Part shown: one piece after another, positions 23,643 to 33,541 of the stretch
Position numbering within the stretch: position 1 is the first letter of the stretch
Layout: each line of letters starts with the position of its first letter
DNA from: an uncultured Prevotellaceae bacterium
GTDB lineage: Bacteria; Bacteroidota; Bacteroidia; Bacteroidales; Bacteroidaceae
Length of the DNA stretch: 44,578 nucleotides
Direction: 5' to 3'
Assembly: GCA_902775075.1 (NCBI GenBank)
Contig: CACYKX010000008.1
Span: forward strand, 1-44,578
The notes under the pieces: model-generated
The model's database searches: none
Told to the model about the DNA's origin: nothing
The model's input: the letters and a program-made list of their open reading frames with translations, nothing else
Made by a program: the position numbers and the translations under genes

Positions 23643-26423
23643 ATGAGCATCAGATTAAACAAAGCACTTCGTGAATTAAACATAGGACTTCAAACGGCAG
23701 TTGAATTCCTAGAAAGCAAGCAAAACCTGGGTGAGGTGAAAGCCGACCTGAACTTCAAGTTGAATGATGAACAGTATAAGGCTTTGGAAAGCCAGTTCAA
23801 GCAGGATGCAGAGGTTCGTAGTCAGGCCGAGAAAATGATCTCCCAGAAGAAACCTAAAGATAAGAAGCGTGCACCAGAGCAGAATGACGCCAACGCTGAA
23901 AAACCAGTTAAGGCCGATGGCCCTCAGAAGTTTACTCCTCTGGGCAAGATCGATCTTGACAGTATCGGCAAGAAGCCTTCTGCAAAATCTGCTGCTCCTC
24001 AAGAGCATAAGGAGGCTCCTAAAAAAGAGGCTGCTGCCGTCAGCCATGAGCCTGCCAAGTCTACTCCAAAGGTAGAAAAGCCTGCTGCACAGTCACAAAC
24101 TGTTGCAACTTCTAAGGAGACTCCTAAAGAGGCTCCGAAGGTAGAGGCAAAACCAGAGAAGAAGGTTGAAGCTCCAAAGGCAGAACCTAAGGAGACAAAG
24201 CCGGCAGAAAACACTTCTGCGGTCTTTACCTTGAAGAGTGAGAAGAAGTTGGCTGCAAATGAACCAAAGGTTTTGGGTAAGATCGACCTTTCTTCGCTCA
24301 ATCAGAGCACTCGTCCTAAGAAGAAGAGTAAAGAAGAGAAGCGTCGTGAACGTGAAGAGAAAGCCGCTCAGATGCATAGCGATCGCAAGAAGCGTGTACG
24401 CATCAATAAAGAGCGTGTAGATATCAATGCTGCTGCTAATCAGCAGAATGATAACAATAATAAGAAGAATCGCAATAAGAAGAATAACCGTAAGCGTAAC
24501 CAGAAACCGCTGGAGGTAAACGAGGAAGATGTAGCACGTCAGGTAAAAGAGACGCTTGCTCGTCTTACTAATAAGCAGAATCAGAACAAGAAGGGTGCTA
24601 AATATCGTAAAGAGAAGCGTGAGGCTGTTCAGGAAAAGCTCCAAAAGGAAGCAAGTGCAGAACAGAGAGAAAGTAAGACGCTGAAACTTACAGAGTTCGT
24701 TACCGTAAGTGAGTTGGCTACGATGATGGACGTTTCCGTTACTCAGGTTATTTCTACTTTGATGGGTGTAGGTTTGATGGTGTCTATCAACCAGCGTTTG
24801 GATGCAGAGACCATCAACCTTGTAGCCGAAGAGTTCGGATTCAAGACAGAATATGTAAGTGCAGAGGTACAGGAGGCCGTAAGTGAGGAAGAGGATGATG
24901 AAAACGATTTGGTTTCTCGTGCTCCAATCGTAACCGTGATGGGTCACGTAGACCATGGTAAGACCTCTTTGCTCGACCATATACGCAACACCAATGTGAT
25001 TGCCGGTGAGGCAGGTGGTATTACCCAGCATATTGGTGCTTATGGTGTCACATTGAAGAATGGTCGTAAGGTGACATTCCTCGATACTCCAGGTCACGAA
25101 GCCTTCACTGCTATGCGTGCCCGTGGTGCACAGGTTACCGATATTGCGATTATTATCATCGCTGCTGATGACTCTGTGATGCCTACCACCAAGGAGGCTA
25201 TCGCTCATGCTCAGGCAGCAGGTGTTCCTATGGTATTTGCTATCAACAAGATCGATAAGCCAGGAGCCAACCCAGACAAGATCCGTGAAGACTTGGCACA
25301 GATGAACCTCTTGGTAGAAGAGTGGGGTGGTAAATATCAGTGTCAGGAGATTAGTGCCAAGAAGGGCATTGGTGTAGATGAATTGATGGAGAAAGTTCTC
25401 CTTGAAGCAGATATGCTTGACTTGAAGGCAAACCCTAATCGTAAGGCTACCGGAACCGTCATCGAGTCTTCTCTCGATAAAGGTCGTGGCTATGTTTCTA
25501 CCGTATTGGTAAGCAACGGTACCTTGAAAATTGGTGATATCGTATTGGCAGGAACCTCTTGGGGTCGTGTCAAAGCCATGTTCAATGAGCGTAACAGTCG
25601 TGTTGATGAGGCTGGTCCAGCTTCAGCAGCTATCATTCTCGGTTTGAATGGTGCTCCAACAGCAGGTGATCAGTTCCACGTTATCGACACAGACCAGGAA
25701 GCACGTGAGATTGCCAACAAGCGTGAGCAGTTGCAGCGTGAACAAGGATTGCGTACTCAGAAGCGTCTTACATTGGGTGATATCTCTCATCGTATCGCAC
25801 GTGGTGAGTTCCACGAACTTAACATCATCGTCAAGGGTGATACCGATGGATCAGTGGAAGCACTATCAGATTCATTTATCAAGTTGAGTACCGAGAAGGT
25901 TCAGGTGAACGTTATCAACAAGGCCGTAGGTCAGATTTCAGAGAACGATGTCATGCTTGCGTCAGCATCTGATGCCATCATCGTAGGATTCCAGGTTCGT
26001 CCTTCAGCCGATGCACGTCGCCTTGCCGACCGTGAAGGAGTCGAGATCAACACCTATTCTATCATCTACGATGCTATCGATGATATCAAGAGCGCTATGG
26101 TCGGTATGCTTGATAAGGTGAAGAAAGAAGTTGTTACCGGTCAAATTGAAGTTAAGCAAGTCTTTAGAATCAGTAAGGTGGGTACTGTTGCCGGTGGTAT
26201 CGTTACCGAGGGTAAAGTACATGCCAAGGACAAGGCACGTGTCGTAAGAGACGGAATAGTAGTCCATACCGCACCAATCAACGCATTGAAGCGTTATAAG
26301 GATGATGCTAAAGAGGTCGCAACAGGTCTCGAGTGTGGTATCAGCTTGGTTAACTATAATGACATCGAGTCAGGTGATATCATTGAGACATTCACCGAAA
26401 TCGAGGTTGAACAGAAACTTTAG
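23643..26423 (+). CDS. infB: Translation initiation factor IF-2
   Basis: IF-2 is the GTPase that places initiator tRNA on the ribosome. The protein is 926 residues. The N-terminal third (about 1-330) is a long Lys/Glu/Ala-rich low-complexity region with runs of KK, PK and NN. A conserved IF2_N module ([19 protein letters not shown]) follows at about 345. The G domain has GHVDHGKTS (G1, near 434-442), a DTPGHE G3 motif, and NKID (G4). Domains II-IV run to the C-terminus, including [15 protein letters not shown]. The linker is disordered by composition and not a tandem repeat. It closes the rimP operon; a hairpin follows. Confidence 0.97.
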   Translation: MSIRLNKALRELNIGLQTAVEFLESKQNLGEVKADLNFKLNDEQYKALESQFKQDAEVRSQAEKMISQKKPKDKKRAPEQNDANAEKPVKADGPQKFTPLGKIDLDSIGKKPSAKSAAPQEHKEAPKKEAAAVSHEPAKSTPKVEKPAAQSQTVATSKETPKEAPKVEAKPEKKVEAPKAEPKETKPAENTSAVFTLKSEKKLAANEPKVLGKIDLSSLNQSTRPKKKSKEEKRREREEKAAQMHSDRKKRVRINKERVDINAAANQQNDNNNKKNRNKKNNRKRNQKPLEVNEEDVARQVKETLARLTNKQNQNKKGAKYRKEKREAVQEKLQKEASAEQRESKTLKLTEFVTVSELATMMDVSVTQVISTLMGVGLMVSINQRLDAETINLVAEEFGFKTEYVSAEVQEAVSEEEDDENDLVSRAPIVTVMGHVDHGKTSLLDHIRNTNVIAGEAGGITQHIGAYGVTLKNGRKVTFLDTPGHEAFTAMRARGAQVTDIAIIIIAADDSVMPTTKEAIAHAQAAGVPMVFAINKIDKPGANPDKIREDLAQMNLLVEEWGGKYQCQEISAKKGIGVDELMEKVLLEADMLDLKANPNRKATGTVIESSLDKGRGYVSTVLVSNGTLKIGDIVLAGTSWGRVKAMFNERNSRVDEAGPASAAIILGLNGAPTAGDQFHVIDTDQEAREIANKREQLQREQGLRTQKRLTLGDISHRIARGEFHELNIIVKGDTDGSVEALSDSFIKLSTEKVQVNVINKAVGQISENDVMLASASDAIIVGFQVRPSADARRLADREGVEINTYSIIYDAIDDIKSAMVGMLDKVKKEVVTGQIEVKQVFRISKVGTVAGGIVTEGKVHAKDKARVVRDGIVVHTAPINALKRYKDDAKEVATGLECGISLVNYNDIESGDIIETFTEIEVEQKL

Positions 26424-26474
26424 TAACATTTGTGCCCAGCTTAAGGGCTTGGCATTGTGTTTGTTATACCATTC

Positions 26475-26508
26475 ATAGGGACGGATCTTAAAAGAAGTCC
26501 GTCCCTAT
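26475..26508 (+). terminator. Hairpin between infB and sufB (possible terminator)
   Basis: ATAGGGACGGA (26475-26485) pairs perfectly over 11 bp with TCCGTCCCTAT (26498-26508). No T-run follows, only an AT-rich stretch, so termination may be partial. No clear promoter box is visible before sufB, so some suf transcription may come from upstream. Confidence 0.55.
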
Positions 26509-26531
26509 ATATTTAAATAGGTATTAATAAT

Positions 26532-27977
26532 ATGGCGCAAATCAATCAAAACGAGTTTGTCAAGGAGGTGGCCGATAAGAAGTACGAGTATGGCTTTACC
26601 ACCGATGTACAGACTGATGTCATACCAAAAGGTTTGAACGAAGATGTCGTTCGACTGATTTCTAAGAAGAAGGGTGAGCCAGAGTGGTTGCTCGACTTCC
26701 GTCTGAAAGCTTTCCGTTACTGGCAGACACTCCCTGTTCCCAAATGGGGTCATGTCCACGTACCGGAAATCGATTTTCAGGAAATTTCCTATTATGCCGA
26801 CCCTATGGCAAAGAAACCGGCTAACAAGGAGATCGATCCAGAGCTGGAAAAGACGTTCGATAAACTGGGTATTCCTTTGGAAGAGCGTTTGGCACTTAGC
26901 GGTACTGCCGTGGATGCCATTATGGACTCAGTTTCTGTGAAGACAACATTTAAGGAAAAACTGGCCGAGAAGGGTATTATCTTCTCTTCTATCGGTGAGG
27001 CTGTCAAGAACCATCCAGATCTGGTTCGTCAGTATCTGGGTTCAGTAGTTCCTTATCGCGATAATTTCTCTGCTGCGCTGAATAGTGCAGTATTTAGTGA
27101 CGGTTCCTTTGTCTATATTCCTAAGGGAGTACGTTGCCCAATGGAGTTGAGTAGCTATTTCCGTATCAATGCACGTAACACGGGACAGTTTGAACGTACA
27201 CTTATCGTTGCGGATGACGATTCTTATGTAAGTTATCTGGAAGGATGTACAGCCCCGATGCGTGACGAAAACCAGTTGCATGCAGCTGTTGTTGAAATCG
27301 TTGTCAACAACAATGCAGAGGTGAAGTATTCTACAGTTCAGAACTGGTATCCGGGAGATGAGAACGGAAAGGGTGGAGTGCTCAACCTAGTGACGAAACG
27401 CGGAGACTTGCGTGGCGTAAACTCAAAACTAAGTTGGACACAGGTAGAGACGGGCTCTGCTATTACCTGGAAATATCCTTCATGCGTTCTCCGTGGTGAC
27501 AATTCCGTTGCAGAATTCTATAGTGTAGCTGTTACCAACCATCATCAGGAAGCCGACACCGGTACCAAGATGATCCATATGGGAAGGAATACCAAGAGTA
27601 CCATCATATCAAAGGGAATCTCTGCGGGATATAGTCAGAATTCCTATCGAGGACTTGTCCGTGCCACAAGTAATGCCGATAATGCCCGCAACTATAGTTC
27701 TTGCGACAGTTTGCTGTTAGGTAGTAATTGTGGAGCACACACCTTCCCATATATGGATATACACAATGATACCGCCATTGTAGAGCATGAAGCAACCACC
27801 TCAAAGATTAGTGAAGACCAACTCTTCTATTGCAATCAGCGAGGAATTCCTACCGAGGAAGCCGTAGGTCTTATCGTCAACGGTTATGCCAAGGACGTAC
27901 TGAACAAACTTCCGATGGAGTTTGCCGTAGAGGCTCAGAAACTTCTTTCCGTATCACTGGAGGGTACTGTAGGATAA
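26532..27977 (+). CDS. sufB: Fe-S cluster assembly scaffold protein SufB
   Basis: SufB is the core scaffold of the SUF iron-sulphur assembly system and forms a SufBC2D complex in the cytosol. The protein is 481 residues, the usual length. It carries the SufB/D family beta-helix with [23 protein letters not shown] and the C-terminal segment NRGLVRA-like ([42 protein letters not shown]). Conserved Cys residues in ALLLGS-like context ([13 protein letters not shown]) fit the assembly site. The ATG follows TAATAAT with no Shine-Dalgarno. It is first of sufB-sufC-sufD-sufS in conserved Bacteroidota order, 31 nt before sufC. Confidence 0.96.
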   Translation: MAQINQNEFVKEVADKKYEYGFTTDVQTDVIPKGLNEDVVRLISKKKGEPEWLLDFRLKAFRYWQTLPVPKWGHVHVPEIDFQEISYYADPMAKKPANKEIDPELEKTFDKLGIPLEERLALSGTAVDAIMDSVSVKTTFKEKLAEKGIIFSSIGEAVKNHPDLVRQYLGSVVPYRDNFSAALNSAVFSDGSFVYIPKGVRCPMELSSYFRINARNTGQFERTLIVADDDSYVSYLEGCTAPMRDENQLHAAVVEIVVNNNAEVKYSTVQNWYPGDENGKGGVLNLVTKRGDLRGVNSKLSWTQVETGSAITWKYPSCVLRGDNSVAEFYSVAVTNHHQEADTGTKMIHMGRNTKSTIISKGISAGYSQNSYRGLVRATSNADNARNYSSCDSLLLGSNCGAHTFPYMDIHNDTAIVEHEATTSKISEDQLFYCNQRGIPTEEAVGLIVNGYAKDVLNKLPMEFAVEAQKLLSVSLEGTVG

Positions 27978-28008
27978 GGTATATATAATCATGTAAAGTA
28001 AAATTATT

Positions 28009-28773
28009 ATGTTAGAAGTAAAGAATTTACAGGCCACAATTGCTGGCAAAGAGATATTGAAAGGCATCAACCTTACAGTAAAAGATGGCGAAGTACACGC
28101 CATCATGGGTCCTAATGGTTCTGGTAAGTCTACTTTGAGTGCCGTCCTTACTGGTAATCCACTTTATACGGTGATAGGTGGTGAGGCCATCTTCAATGGC
28201 AAGAACCTTCTGGATATGAAACCAGAGGATCGTGCTCGTGAAGGCCTTTTCCTCAGTTTCCAATACCCGGTAGAAATCCCTGGTGTTAGTATGACCAACT
28301 TTATGAAGGCTGCCGTGAATGCCAAGCGAGAGTATGAAGGTAAAGAGCCGCTGAAGGCTGCTGAATTCATGAAACTCATGCGCGAGAAACGCAGTCTTGT
28401 AGAACTAGATAGCAAACTGGCTCATCGTTCTGTAAACGAAGGTTTCTCCGGTGGTGAGAAGAAGCGTAACGAAATCTTCCAGATGGCTATGCTTGAACCT
28501 AAGTTAAGTATCCTCGATGAAACCGACTCAGGTCTTGATGTTGATGCTATGCGTATCGTAGCAGAGGGAGTCAACAAGATGCATAACGAGAAGACCTCTA
28601 CAATTGTTATCACTCATTACGAGCGCTTACTCGATATGATCAAGCCAGATGTTGTACATGTACTATATAAGGGTCGCATCGTGATGACAGCAGGTCCGGA
28701 GTTGGCCAAGGAAATAGAAAAGCGCGGATACGACTGGATTAAAGAAAAGGCAGATGCCGAGTTTGGCGAATGA
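28009..28773 (+). CDS. sufC: Fe-S cluster assembly ATPase SufC
   Basis: SufC is the cytosolic ABC-type ATPase that powers the SufBCD scaffold. The protein is 254 residues. Visible are the Walker A loop GPNGSGKST (near residues 34-42), a Q-loop in LSFQYPVEIPG, the signature FSGGEKKRNEI, Walker B LSILDETDSGLDVDA with the family-typical Asp/Glu, and the H-loop ITHYERLLD. It has no membrane segment, which separates it from ABC importers. It lies 31 nt after sufB and 38 nt before sufD. Confidence 0.97.
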   Translation: MLEVKNLQATIAGKEILKGINLTVKDGEVHAIMGPNGSGKSTLSAVLTGNPLYTVIGGEAIFNGKNLLDMKPEDRAREGLFLSFQYPVEIPGVSMTNFMKAAVNAKREYEGKEPLKAAEFMKLMREKRSLVELDSKLAHRSVNEGFSGGEKKRNEIFQMAMLEPKLSILDETDSGLDVDAMRIVAEGVNKMHNEKTSTIVITHYERLLDMIKPDVVHVLYKGRIVMTAGPELAKEIEKRGYDWIKEKADAEFGE

Positions 28774-28811
28774 TAATCGCCGATGAAATCATTGATTATT
28801 AAGTTTGAATA

Positions 28812-30155
28812 ATGAGTAGCGAAAAACAATATATCGATTTATACAGTGAAGCTCGCCAGATGATCTTTGATCATAGTTCGGCTCCACTGAATGCGGTGCG
28901 CGATCAGGCTTTCGAAGATTTCAAGGCACAGGGCTTCCCGAATCGTAAGGTCGAGCGATATAAATATACCAATATGCAGGAACTCTTCGAACCGAATTAT
29001 GGTTTAAACCTGAACCGTTTGGAGATTCCTGTCGATCCTTATGAAGCTTTCAAGTGCGATGTTCCTAATCTGAGTACATCCCTTTACTTTGTTGTAAACG
29101 ATGCCTTCTACACGAAGGCACTGCCAAGGGTAGCTCTTCCAGATGGTGTCATCATCGATTCTCTGAATCGTATAGCTGCAGAAAAGCCCGAACTCATCGC
29201 TAAATATTATGCTCAGATAGCGAAGACCAAAGAAGATGCGATAACAGCATTGAACACCATGTTGGCGCAGGATGGCCTTTTCGTATATGTACCTAAGAAT
29301 ACCAAGGTAGACCGTGCCGTTCAGGTCATCAACATACTTCGTTCTGATGTCGACCTGATGATCAACCGTCGTGTGTTGATTGTCTTGGAGGAAGGTGCCG
29401 AGGCTAAGTTCCTCTTCTGCGACCATGCTGCCGACGACCGTAATTTCCTTAGCACACAGGTGATAGAGGCTTACGTAGGTGAGAATGCTAGTCTGGAACT
29501 TAACTGTTTGGAGGAGACCCACTACAAGAATGTACGCGTGAGCAATGTATATATCGATCAGCAAGCCAACAGTCGTGTAAACCATAATGTGATAACCCTA
29601 CATAATGGTACAACCCGTAATATGCTCAACCTTGTATTCAAGGGTGAAGGTGCAGAATGCCATTGTAATGGTTGTGTGATTGCCGATAAGAGTCAACATG
29701 TAGACAATAATACTTTGGTAGACCATCAGGTAGGACATTGTGACAGTAATGTACTTTACAAGTATGTGCTCAACGATAAAGCCGTTGGAGCCTTTGCCGG
29801 TAAGGTGTTGGTACGCAAAGATGCACAGAAGACAACCTCCCAGGAGACCAATCAGAACCTATGTACTACCAAGGAGGCCCGTATGTATACACAGCCAATG
29901 CTGGAGATCTATGCAGATGACGTGAAATGTAATCACGGCTCAACGGTCGGTCAACTCAACGATGCAGCGATGTTCTATATGCAGCAGCGCGGAATTAGCG
30001 TAGAAGAAGCCAAACTACTGCTTGAATTCGCATTTATCAACGAAGTCATCGACAAAATGGAGTTGGAACCATTGCGCGATCGTCTGCATCATCTGGTAGA
30101 AATGCGTTTCCGCGGTCAACTCAATAAATGTGAAGGCTGCAAACTTTGTAAATAA
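28812..30155 (+). CDS. sufD: Fe-S cluster assembly protein SufD
   Basis: SufD pairs with SufB in the SufBC2D scaffold. The protein is 447 residues with the same beta-helix family as sufB. Characteristic segments are FPNRKVERYKYTN near residue 40 (the FPTRKDEAWRYT-type motif), NRRVLIVLEEGAEAKFL, and the C-terminal NHGSTVGQLNDAAMFYMQQRGIS, which carries the metal-site His. The last residues include a Cys-rich CEGCKLCK, which I would not assign a role. The next gene, sufS, begins 6 nt after its stop. Confidence 0.95.
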   Translation: MSSEKQYIDLYSEARQMIFDHSSAPLNAVRDQAFEDFKAQGFPNRKVERYKYTNMQELFEPNYGLNLNRLEIPVDPYEAFKCDVPNLSTSLYFVVNDAFYTKALPRVALPDGVIIDSLNRIAAEKPELIAKYYAQIAKTKEDAITALNTMLAQDGLFVYVPKNTKVDRAVQVINILRSDVDLMINRRVLIVLEEGAEAKFLFCDHAADDRNFLSTQVIEAYVGENASLELNCLEETHYKNVRVSNVYIDQQANSRVNHNVITLHNGTTRNMLNLVFKGEGAECHCNGCVIADKSQHVDNNTLVDHQVGHCDSNVLYKYVLNDKAVGAFAGKVLVRKDAQKTTSQETNQNLCTTKEARMYTQPMLEIYADDVKCNHGSTVGQLNDAAMFYMQQRGISVEEAKLLLEFAFINEVIDKMELEPLRDRLHHLVEMRFRGQLNKCEGCKLCK

Positions 30156-30161
30156 GAGACT

Positions 30162-31376
30162 ATGTATAATATAGATAAGGTAAGGGAAGATTTTCCGATA
30201 TTATCGCGCAAAGTCTATGATAAACCATTGGTGTATCTCGACAATGCAGCAACCACACAGAAGCCACTCTGTGTGCTCGATGCCATGCGCGATGAGTATC
30301 TTAATGTCAATGCCAATGTACATCGTGGCATACATTGGATGAGTCAGCAGGCCACTGAACTCCATGAGGCCGCACGTGAGACCGTACGTAAGTTTCTCAA
30401 TGCCAAGTCTACGACAGAAATTGTGTTTACCCGTGGCACCACAGAAGGATTGAATCTTGTTGCCTCCAGTTTTTGTGATGCCTTCATGCACGAAGGTGAT
30501 GAAGTCATTGTCAGCACGATGGAACATCATAGCAATATTGTGCCATGGCAGTTGCAAGCCCAAAAGAAAGGTATCGTGCTCAAGGTGATTCCGATGACCG
30601 ATGAAGGAGAATTGGAACTCGATGAATTCGAGAAATTGTTCACGAACAAGACCAAGATCGTCAGTGTCACCCAAGTAAGTAATGTGATGGGAACGATAAA
30701 TCCTGTAAAGGAAATCATCAAAATAGCCCATGCACACGATGTACCCGTTATGGTAGATGGCGCCCAGAGCACACCACATTTCAAGGTAGACATGCAAGAC
30801 ATGGATTGCGACTTCTTCGTCTTCAGTGGTCATAAGATCTATGGTCCTACAGGTATAGGTGTACTCTATGGTAAAGAAGACTGGCTCGATAAGTTGCCTC
30901 CATATCAAGGAGGTGGTGAGATGATAGCCAATGTAAGTTTCGCAGGTACCACCTTCGAGCGTCCCCCTTTGAAATTTGAAGCCGGCACACCAGACTATGT
31001 AGCAAGCAACGGATTAGCCAAGGCTATAGAATACGTTTCCGCTCTTGGTATGGACAATATCGAGGCTCACGAACAAATGCTTACCCGCTATGCTACCGAG
31101 AAGATGAAGAACATCGATGGAATGCGTATTTTTGGTACAGCAGACCCTAAGGATGCCGTTATCAGTTTCCTTGTACGCGATATCCACCACATGGATATGG
31201 GTACATTGCTCGACCGTTTGGGCATAGCCGTTCGTACCGGTCATCATTGTGCACAACCCCTGATGGATCGTCTAGGCATCCTCGGTACCGTAAGAGCAAG
31301 TTTTGCCCTATATAACACCAAGGAAGAAGTAGACACCCTTGTGGCAGGTATTGAGCGTGTAGCTCAGATGTTTTAG
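30162..31376 (+). CDS. sufS: Cysteine desulfurase SufS (class V PLP enzyme)
   Basis: SufS takes sulphur from cysteine to form a persulphide that feeds Fe-S cluster assembly. The protein is 404 residues, the normal length for group II desulfurases. Motifs are YLDNAATTQKP at the N-terminus, TMEHHSNIVPWQ, the PLP lysine in FSGHKIYGPTGIGVLYG (near residue 226), and the persulphide cysteine in RTGHHCAQPLM (near residue 364). No SufE or SufU partner is visible nearby, so the sulphur acceptor must be encoded elsewhere or SufBCD is used directly. Its 3' end overlaps by 4 nt a small gene on the opposite strand. Confidence 0.96.
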   Translation: MYNIDKVREDFPILSRKVYDKPLVYLDNAATTQKPLCVLDAMRDEYLNVNANVHRGIHWMSQQATELHEAARETVRKFLNAKSTTEIVFTRGTTEGLNLVASSFCDAFMHEGDEVIVSTMEHHSNIVPWQLQAQKKGIVLKVIPMTDEGELELDEFEKLFTNKTKIVSVTQVSNVMGTINPVKEIIKIAHAHDVPVMVDGAQSTPHFKVDMQDMDCDFFVFSGHKIYGPTGIGVLYGKEDWLDKLPPYQGGGEMIANVSFAGTTFERPPLKFEAGTPDYVASNGLAKAIEYVSALGMDNIEAHEQMLTRYATEKMKNIDGMRIFGTADPKDAVISFLVRDIHHMDMGTLLDRLGIAVRTGHHCAQPLMDRLGILGTVRASFALYNTKEEVDTLVAGIERVAQMF

Positions 31377-31669
31377 AATTCCTTTCTACATCTCAGTAGA
31401 CTCCACACAAACCATCCGCCGCATATAGCGCGGAAGATTAGAGAGCAATCTACTGGGAAGATACCCAATACAAAAGCAGACTGTGTTTCCAGCAGAAGCA
31501 TAGTCTGCTTTGTTGTTATCTCCTTCTCTATAACCTGAGAATAATATTTCCGTAACCATTCCAAAGGCATCCCGAAGCCTTTGGTGATACGTGCGATAGC
31601 CTTGACTAAGTTGTCGTTTACCAAAACCTTGTTACTCTCGTTGACAGATAAAATGATATTCTTTTCCAT
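31373..31669 (-). CDS. Small conserved-looking protein of unknown function
   Basis: This 98-residue protein matches no family I can name. The N-terminal half is soluble and includes VNDNLVKAIARITKGFGMPLEWLRKYYSQVI. The C-terminal half has a hydrophobic stretch (about 68-92, FVLGIFPVDCSLIFRAICGGWFVWSLL) that could be one membrane segment, ending in a basic LLRCRKEF. Support for a real gene: it starts at an ATG, it has a full -7 box TAATTTTG 29 bp upstream (31699-31706), and it fills an otherwise empty gap. It runs towards sufS and overlaps its last 4 nt. A role in membrane anchoring is only a guess. Confidence 0.55.
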   Translation of the reverse strand: MEKNIILSVNESNKVLVNDNLVKAIARITKGFGMPLEWLRKYYSQVIEKEITTKQTMLLLETQSAFVLGIFPVDCSLIFRAICGGWFVWSLLRCRKEF

Positions 31670-31698
31670 AATTTTCCTTATTTTCTTGTTTCTGTTGG

Positions 31699-31706
31699 CA
31701 AAATTA
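31699..31706 (-). promoter_or_regulatory. -7 element of the small unknown gene
   Basis: TAATTTTG on the minus strand fits the -7 consensus and lies 29 bp upstream of the ATG. The -33 part is not clear, because the nearest TTG (31720-31722) is too close. Confidence 0.45.
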
Positions 31707-31781
31707 TGGCCCGTTTGTGCAATATATGTTCTATTCTTGAGTTTTAATGTTAAATATCAAGGAATTTAAAGTCTATTAACA

Positions 31782-32417
31782 ATGTTAGAACCACATTATT
31801 ATAAAGACCTGATAGAAGCAGGATGTGATGAAGCAGGACGAGGATGCCTAGCAGGTAGCGTATATGCAGCAGCCGTCATACTGCCGGAAGATTACAACAA
31901 CCCAGAACTCAACGACAGCAAGAAGATATCCCCACGAAAGCGTTATGCCCTTCGAGAGCAGATCCAAGAACAAGCATTAGCTTGGGCAGTGGGTATTGTG
32001 ACTCCCGAAGAAATCGATAAAATTAATATCCTTCATGCCAGTTTCCTAGCCATGCACAGAGCCCTCGACCAGTTGAAAGTACGTCCGCAAGCCATCATCA
32101 TCGACGGAAATCATTTCGACCCATACCGTCCTCTGCTGGAAGACGGAAGTAGAGGAGAACCCCTTCCTTTTACCACGATCATCAAGGGAGACGGACATTA
32201 TCAGTCGATAGCGGCAGCCAGCATCCTAGCCAAGACCTATCGAGATGACTATATGGATGCCTTGGCTAAAGAATATCCTTATTACGATTGGGAAAGCAAC
32301 AAAGGCTATCCGACGAAGAAGCATCGTGAAGGCATCCGTCAGCATGGAATATCACCATTCCATCGCAAGAGTTATAATCTGTTAGGAGCAGGAGAACTCT
32401 CCTTAGATTTCAAATAA
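31782..32417 (+). CDS. rnhB: Ribonuclease HII
   Basis: RNase HII removes ribonucleotides and RNA primers from RNA-DNA hybrids. The protein is 211 residues. Catalytic motifs are CDEAGRGCLAG (Asp-Glu near residues 15-17), LNDSKKISPRKR, ALDQL followed by IIIDGNHF (Asp), and KGDGHYQSIAAASILAKTYRDDYM (Asp). The ending LLGAGELSLDFK is short. The ATG is at 31782, and the WYL regulator begins 1 nt after its stop, so the two are likely co-transcribed. A TTTG at 31714-31717 could be a -33 element, but the matching -7 box is poor. Confidence 0.95.
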   Translation: MLEPHYYKDLIEAGCDEAGRGCLAGSVYAAAVILPEDYNNPELNDSKKISPRKRYALREQIQEQALAWAVGIVTPEEIDKINILHASFLAMHRALDQLKVRPQAIIIDGNHFDPYRPLLEDGSRGEPLPFTTIIKGDGHYQSIAAASILAKTYRDDYMDALAKEYPYYDWESNKGYPTKKHREGIRQHGISPFHRKSYNLLGAGELSLDFK

Positions 32418-32418
32418 T

Positions 32419-33327
32419 ATGCGACACGACAAACTGGAAAAAGAACTGAATCTCTTATTACTCCTTACAGAGAACCACAACTACGAAGTGGGACAAATCT
32501 GCGAGAAGATCGGCATATCCCGTCGTATGCTCTACTATTATCTAGAGAGTTTCCGCGATTGGGGATTCAAGGTAGAGAAGAACGGACGATATTATAGTAT
32601 CGACCGACAGTCCCCGTTCTTCATGCATCTCTTCGAGCGAATCAATTTCACCGAAGACGAAGCCCTCACCCTTTTGGCCATATTAAATAAAGTAGACGAC
32701 CGTAATGCCATCATAGAGCGCATCCGTCATAAACTCGACCGGTTCTATGACCTCAACATCCTTTCCCATCCGGAGATTCGCGAAAAGACAGCCCATAACG
32801 TAAGTGTACTTTATAAAGCTATCAAGTCGAAACTGTTAGTGAAGATCATAGGCTACTCGTCGCCACATAGCAAATCCGTAAAAGACAGAATCGTAGAACC
32901 CTTCCTCCTGTTGAACAATAACAACGAGATACGAGCCTATGAGTATAGTTCCAATATGAATAAAACCTTCAAGGTATCCCGAATGGATAATGTAGAACTA
33001 CTCGATTTGAGTTGGGAACATGAAGCGAAACACAAACAGATCTATACCGACATATTCATGTTCAGCGGAGAAGATAAACAACATATCAAACTACGCCTAG
33101 GTCTACTCTCCCACAACCTTATGCTCGAAGAATATCCGGAGTCACGCAATCATATCACCCAAGAAGACAGCCAGCACTGGATACTCGACCTAGAAGTCGT
33201 GAGCTTTTTGGGAATCGGACGCTTTGTTCTCGGCCTTTTCGGAGATATAGAGATTCTCGAGAACGAAGAATTCAAAAACTATGTCGCCCAAAAGATAGGA
33301 GCGATGCTGAACAAGGCAAATACATAA
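32419..33327 (+). CDS. WYL-domain transcriptional regulator
   Basis: This 302-residue regulator has an N-terminal helix-turn-helix (about 8-55, VGQICEKIGISRRMLYYYLESFRDWGF) and a middle and C-terminal WYL region (about 130-220). The latter contains IIGYSSPHSKSVKDRIVEPFLLLNNNNEIRAYEYSS and the FKVSRMDNVELLD signature. WYL domains bind ligands such as nucleotides or nucleic acids. The gene follows rnhB by 1 nt and is followed after about 215 bp by the SusC1 unit on the same strand. Position alone suggests, but does not show, that it controls the SusCD locus. WYL regulators near nutrient loci are not the usual SusCD control, which is more often a hybrid two-component system or a sigma/anti-sigma pair. 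Confidence 0.85.
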   Translation: MRHDKLEKELNLLLLLTENHNYEVGQICEKIGISRRMLYYYLESFRDWGFKVEKNGRYYSIDRQSPFFMHLFERINFTEDEALTLLAILNKVDDRNAIIERIRHKLDRFYDLNILSHPEIREKTAHNVSVLYKAIKSKLLVKIIGYSSPHSKSVKDRIVEPFLLLNNNNEIRAYEYSSNMNKTFKVSRMDNVELLDLSWEHEAKHKQIYTDIFMFSGEDKQHIKLRLGLLSHNLMLEEYPESRNHITQEDSQHWILDLEVVSFLGIGRFVLGLFGDIEILENEEFKNYVAQKIGAMLNKANT

Positions 33328-33394
33328 GAAAAGGTGTTGTCAACTTACGATTTATTTAAAAATACGACAAAATTTGCACTTTTTATTAATAAAA

Positions 33395-33426
33395 TTTGGA
33401 AGTTTGGTGAAAATAATATAATTTTG
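33395..33426 (+). promoter_or_regulatory. Promoter of the susC1-susD1 unit
   Basis: TTTG (33395-33398), a 20-bp spacer and TAATTTTG (33419-33426) match the consensus exactly. The predicted leader is about 108 nt before the susC1 ATG at 33542. No hairpin in the leader is compelling. Confidence 0.8.
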
Positions 33427-33541
33427 TACCCGTTTGTGCGTATCGACGCCTTAAGACAAAGACGAGAAAAAACTTGTAATGTTTGAGGTTTTAGAATACA
33501 CGAGAGAAGAATAGTTTAATAAAGTAATATATAGAGATTTT

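Noticed and set aside
23870..24640. Lys/Glu/Ala- and Asn-rich stretch in infB as a tandem repeat or foreign insertion
   Set aside because: The units do not repeat with a fixed period. Such low-complexity linkers are normal between the N-terminal and GTPase parts of long IF-2 proteins.
24093..25208. A 371-codon open frame on the minus strand inside infB, with hydrophobic stretches
   Set aside because: It mirrors the Lys/Glu/Asn-rich linker of IF-2, whose reverse complement gives Leu/Ile/Phe-rich codons. It has no promoter and no family resemblance, so it is a shadow.
30201..30908. A 235-codon open frame on the minus strand inside sufS
   Set aside because: It is antisense to a confident cysteine desulfurase, with no motif or promoter of its own.
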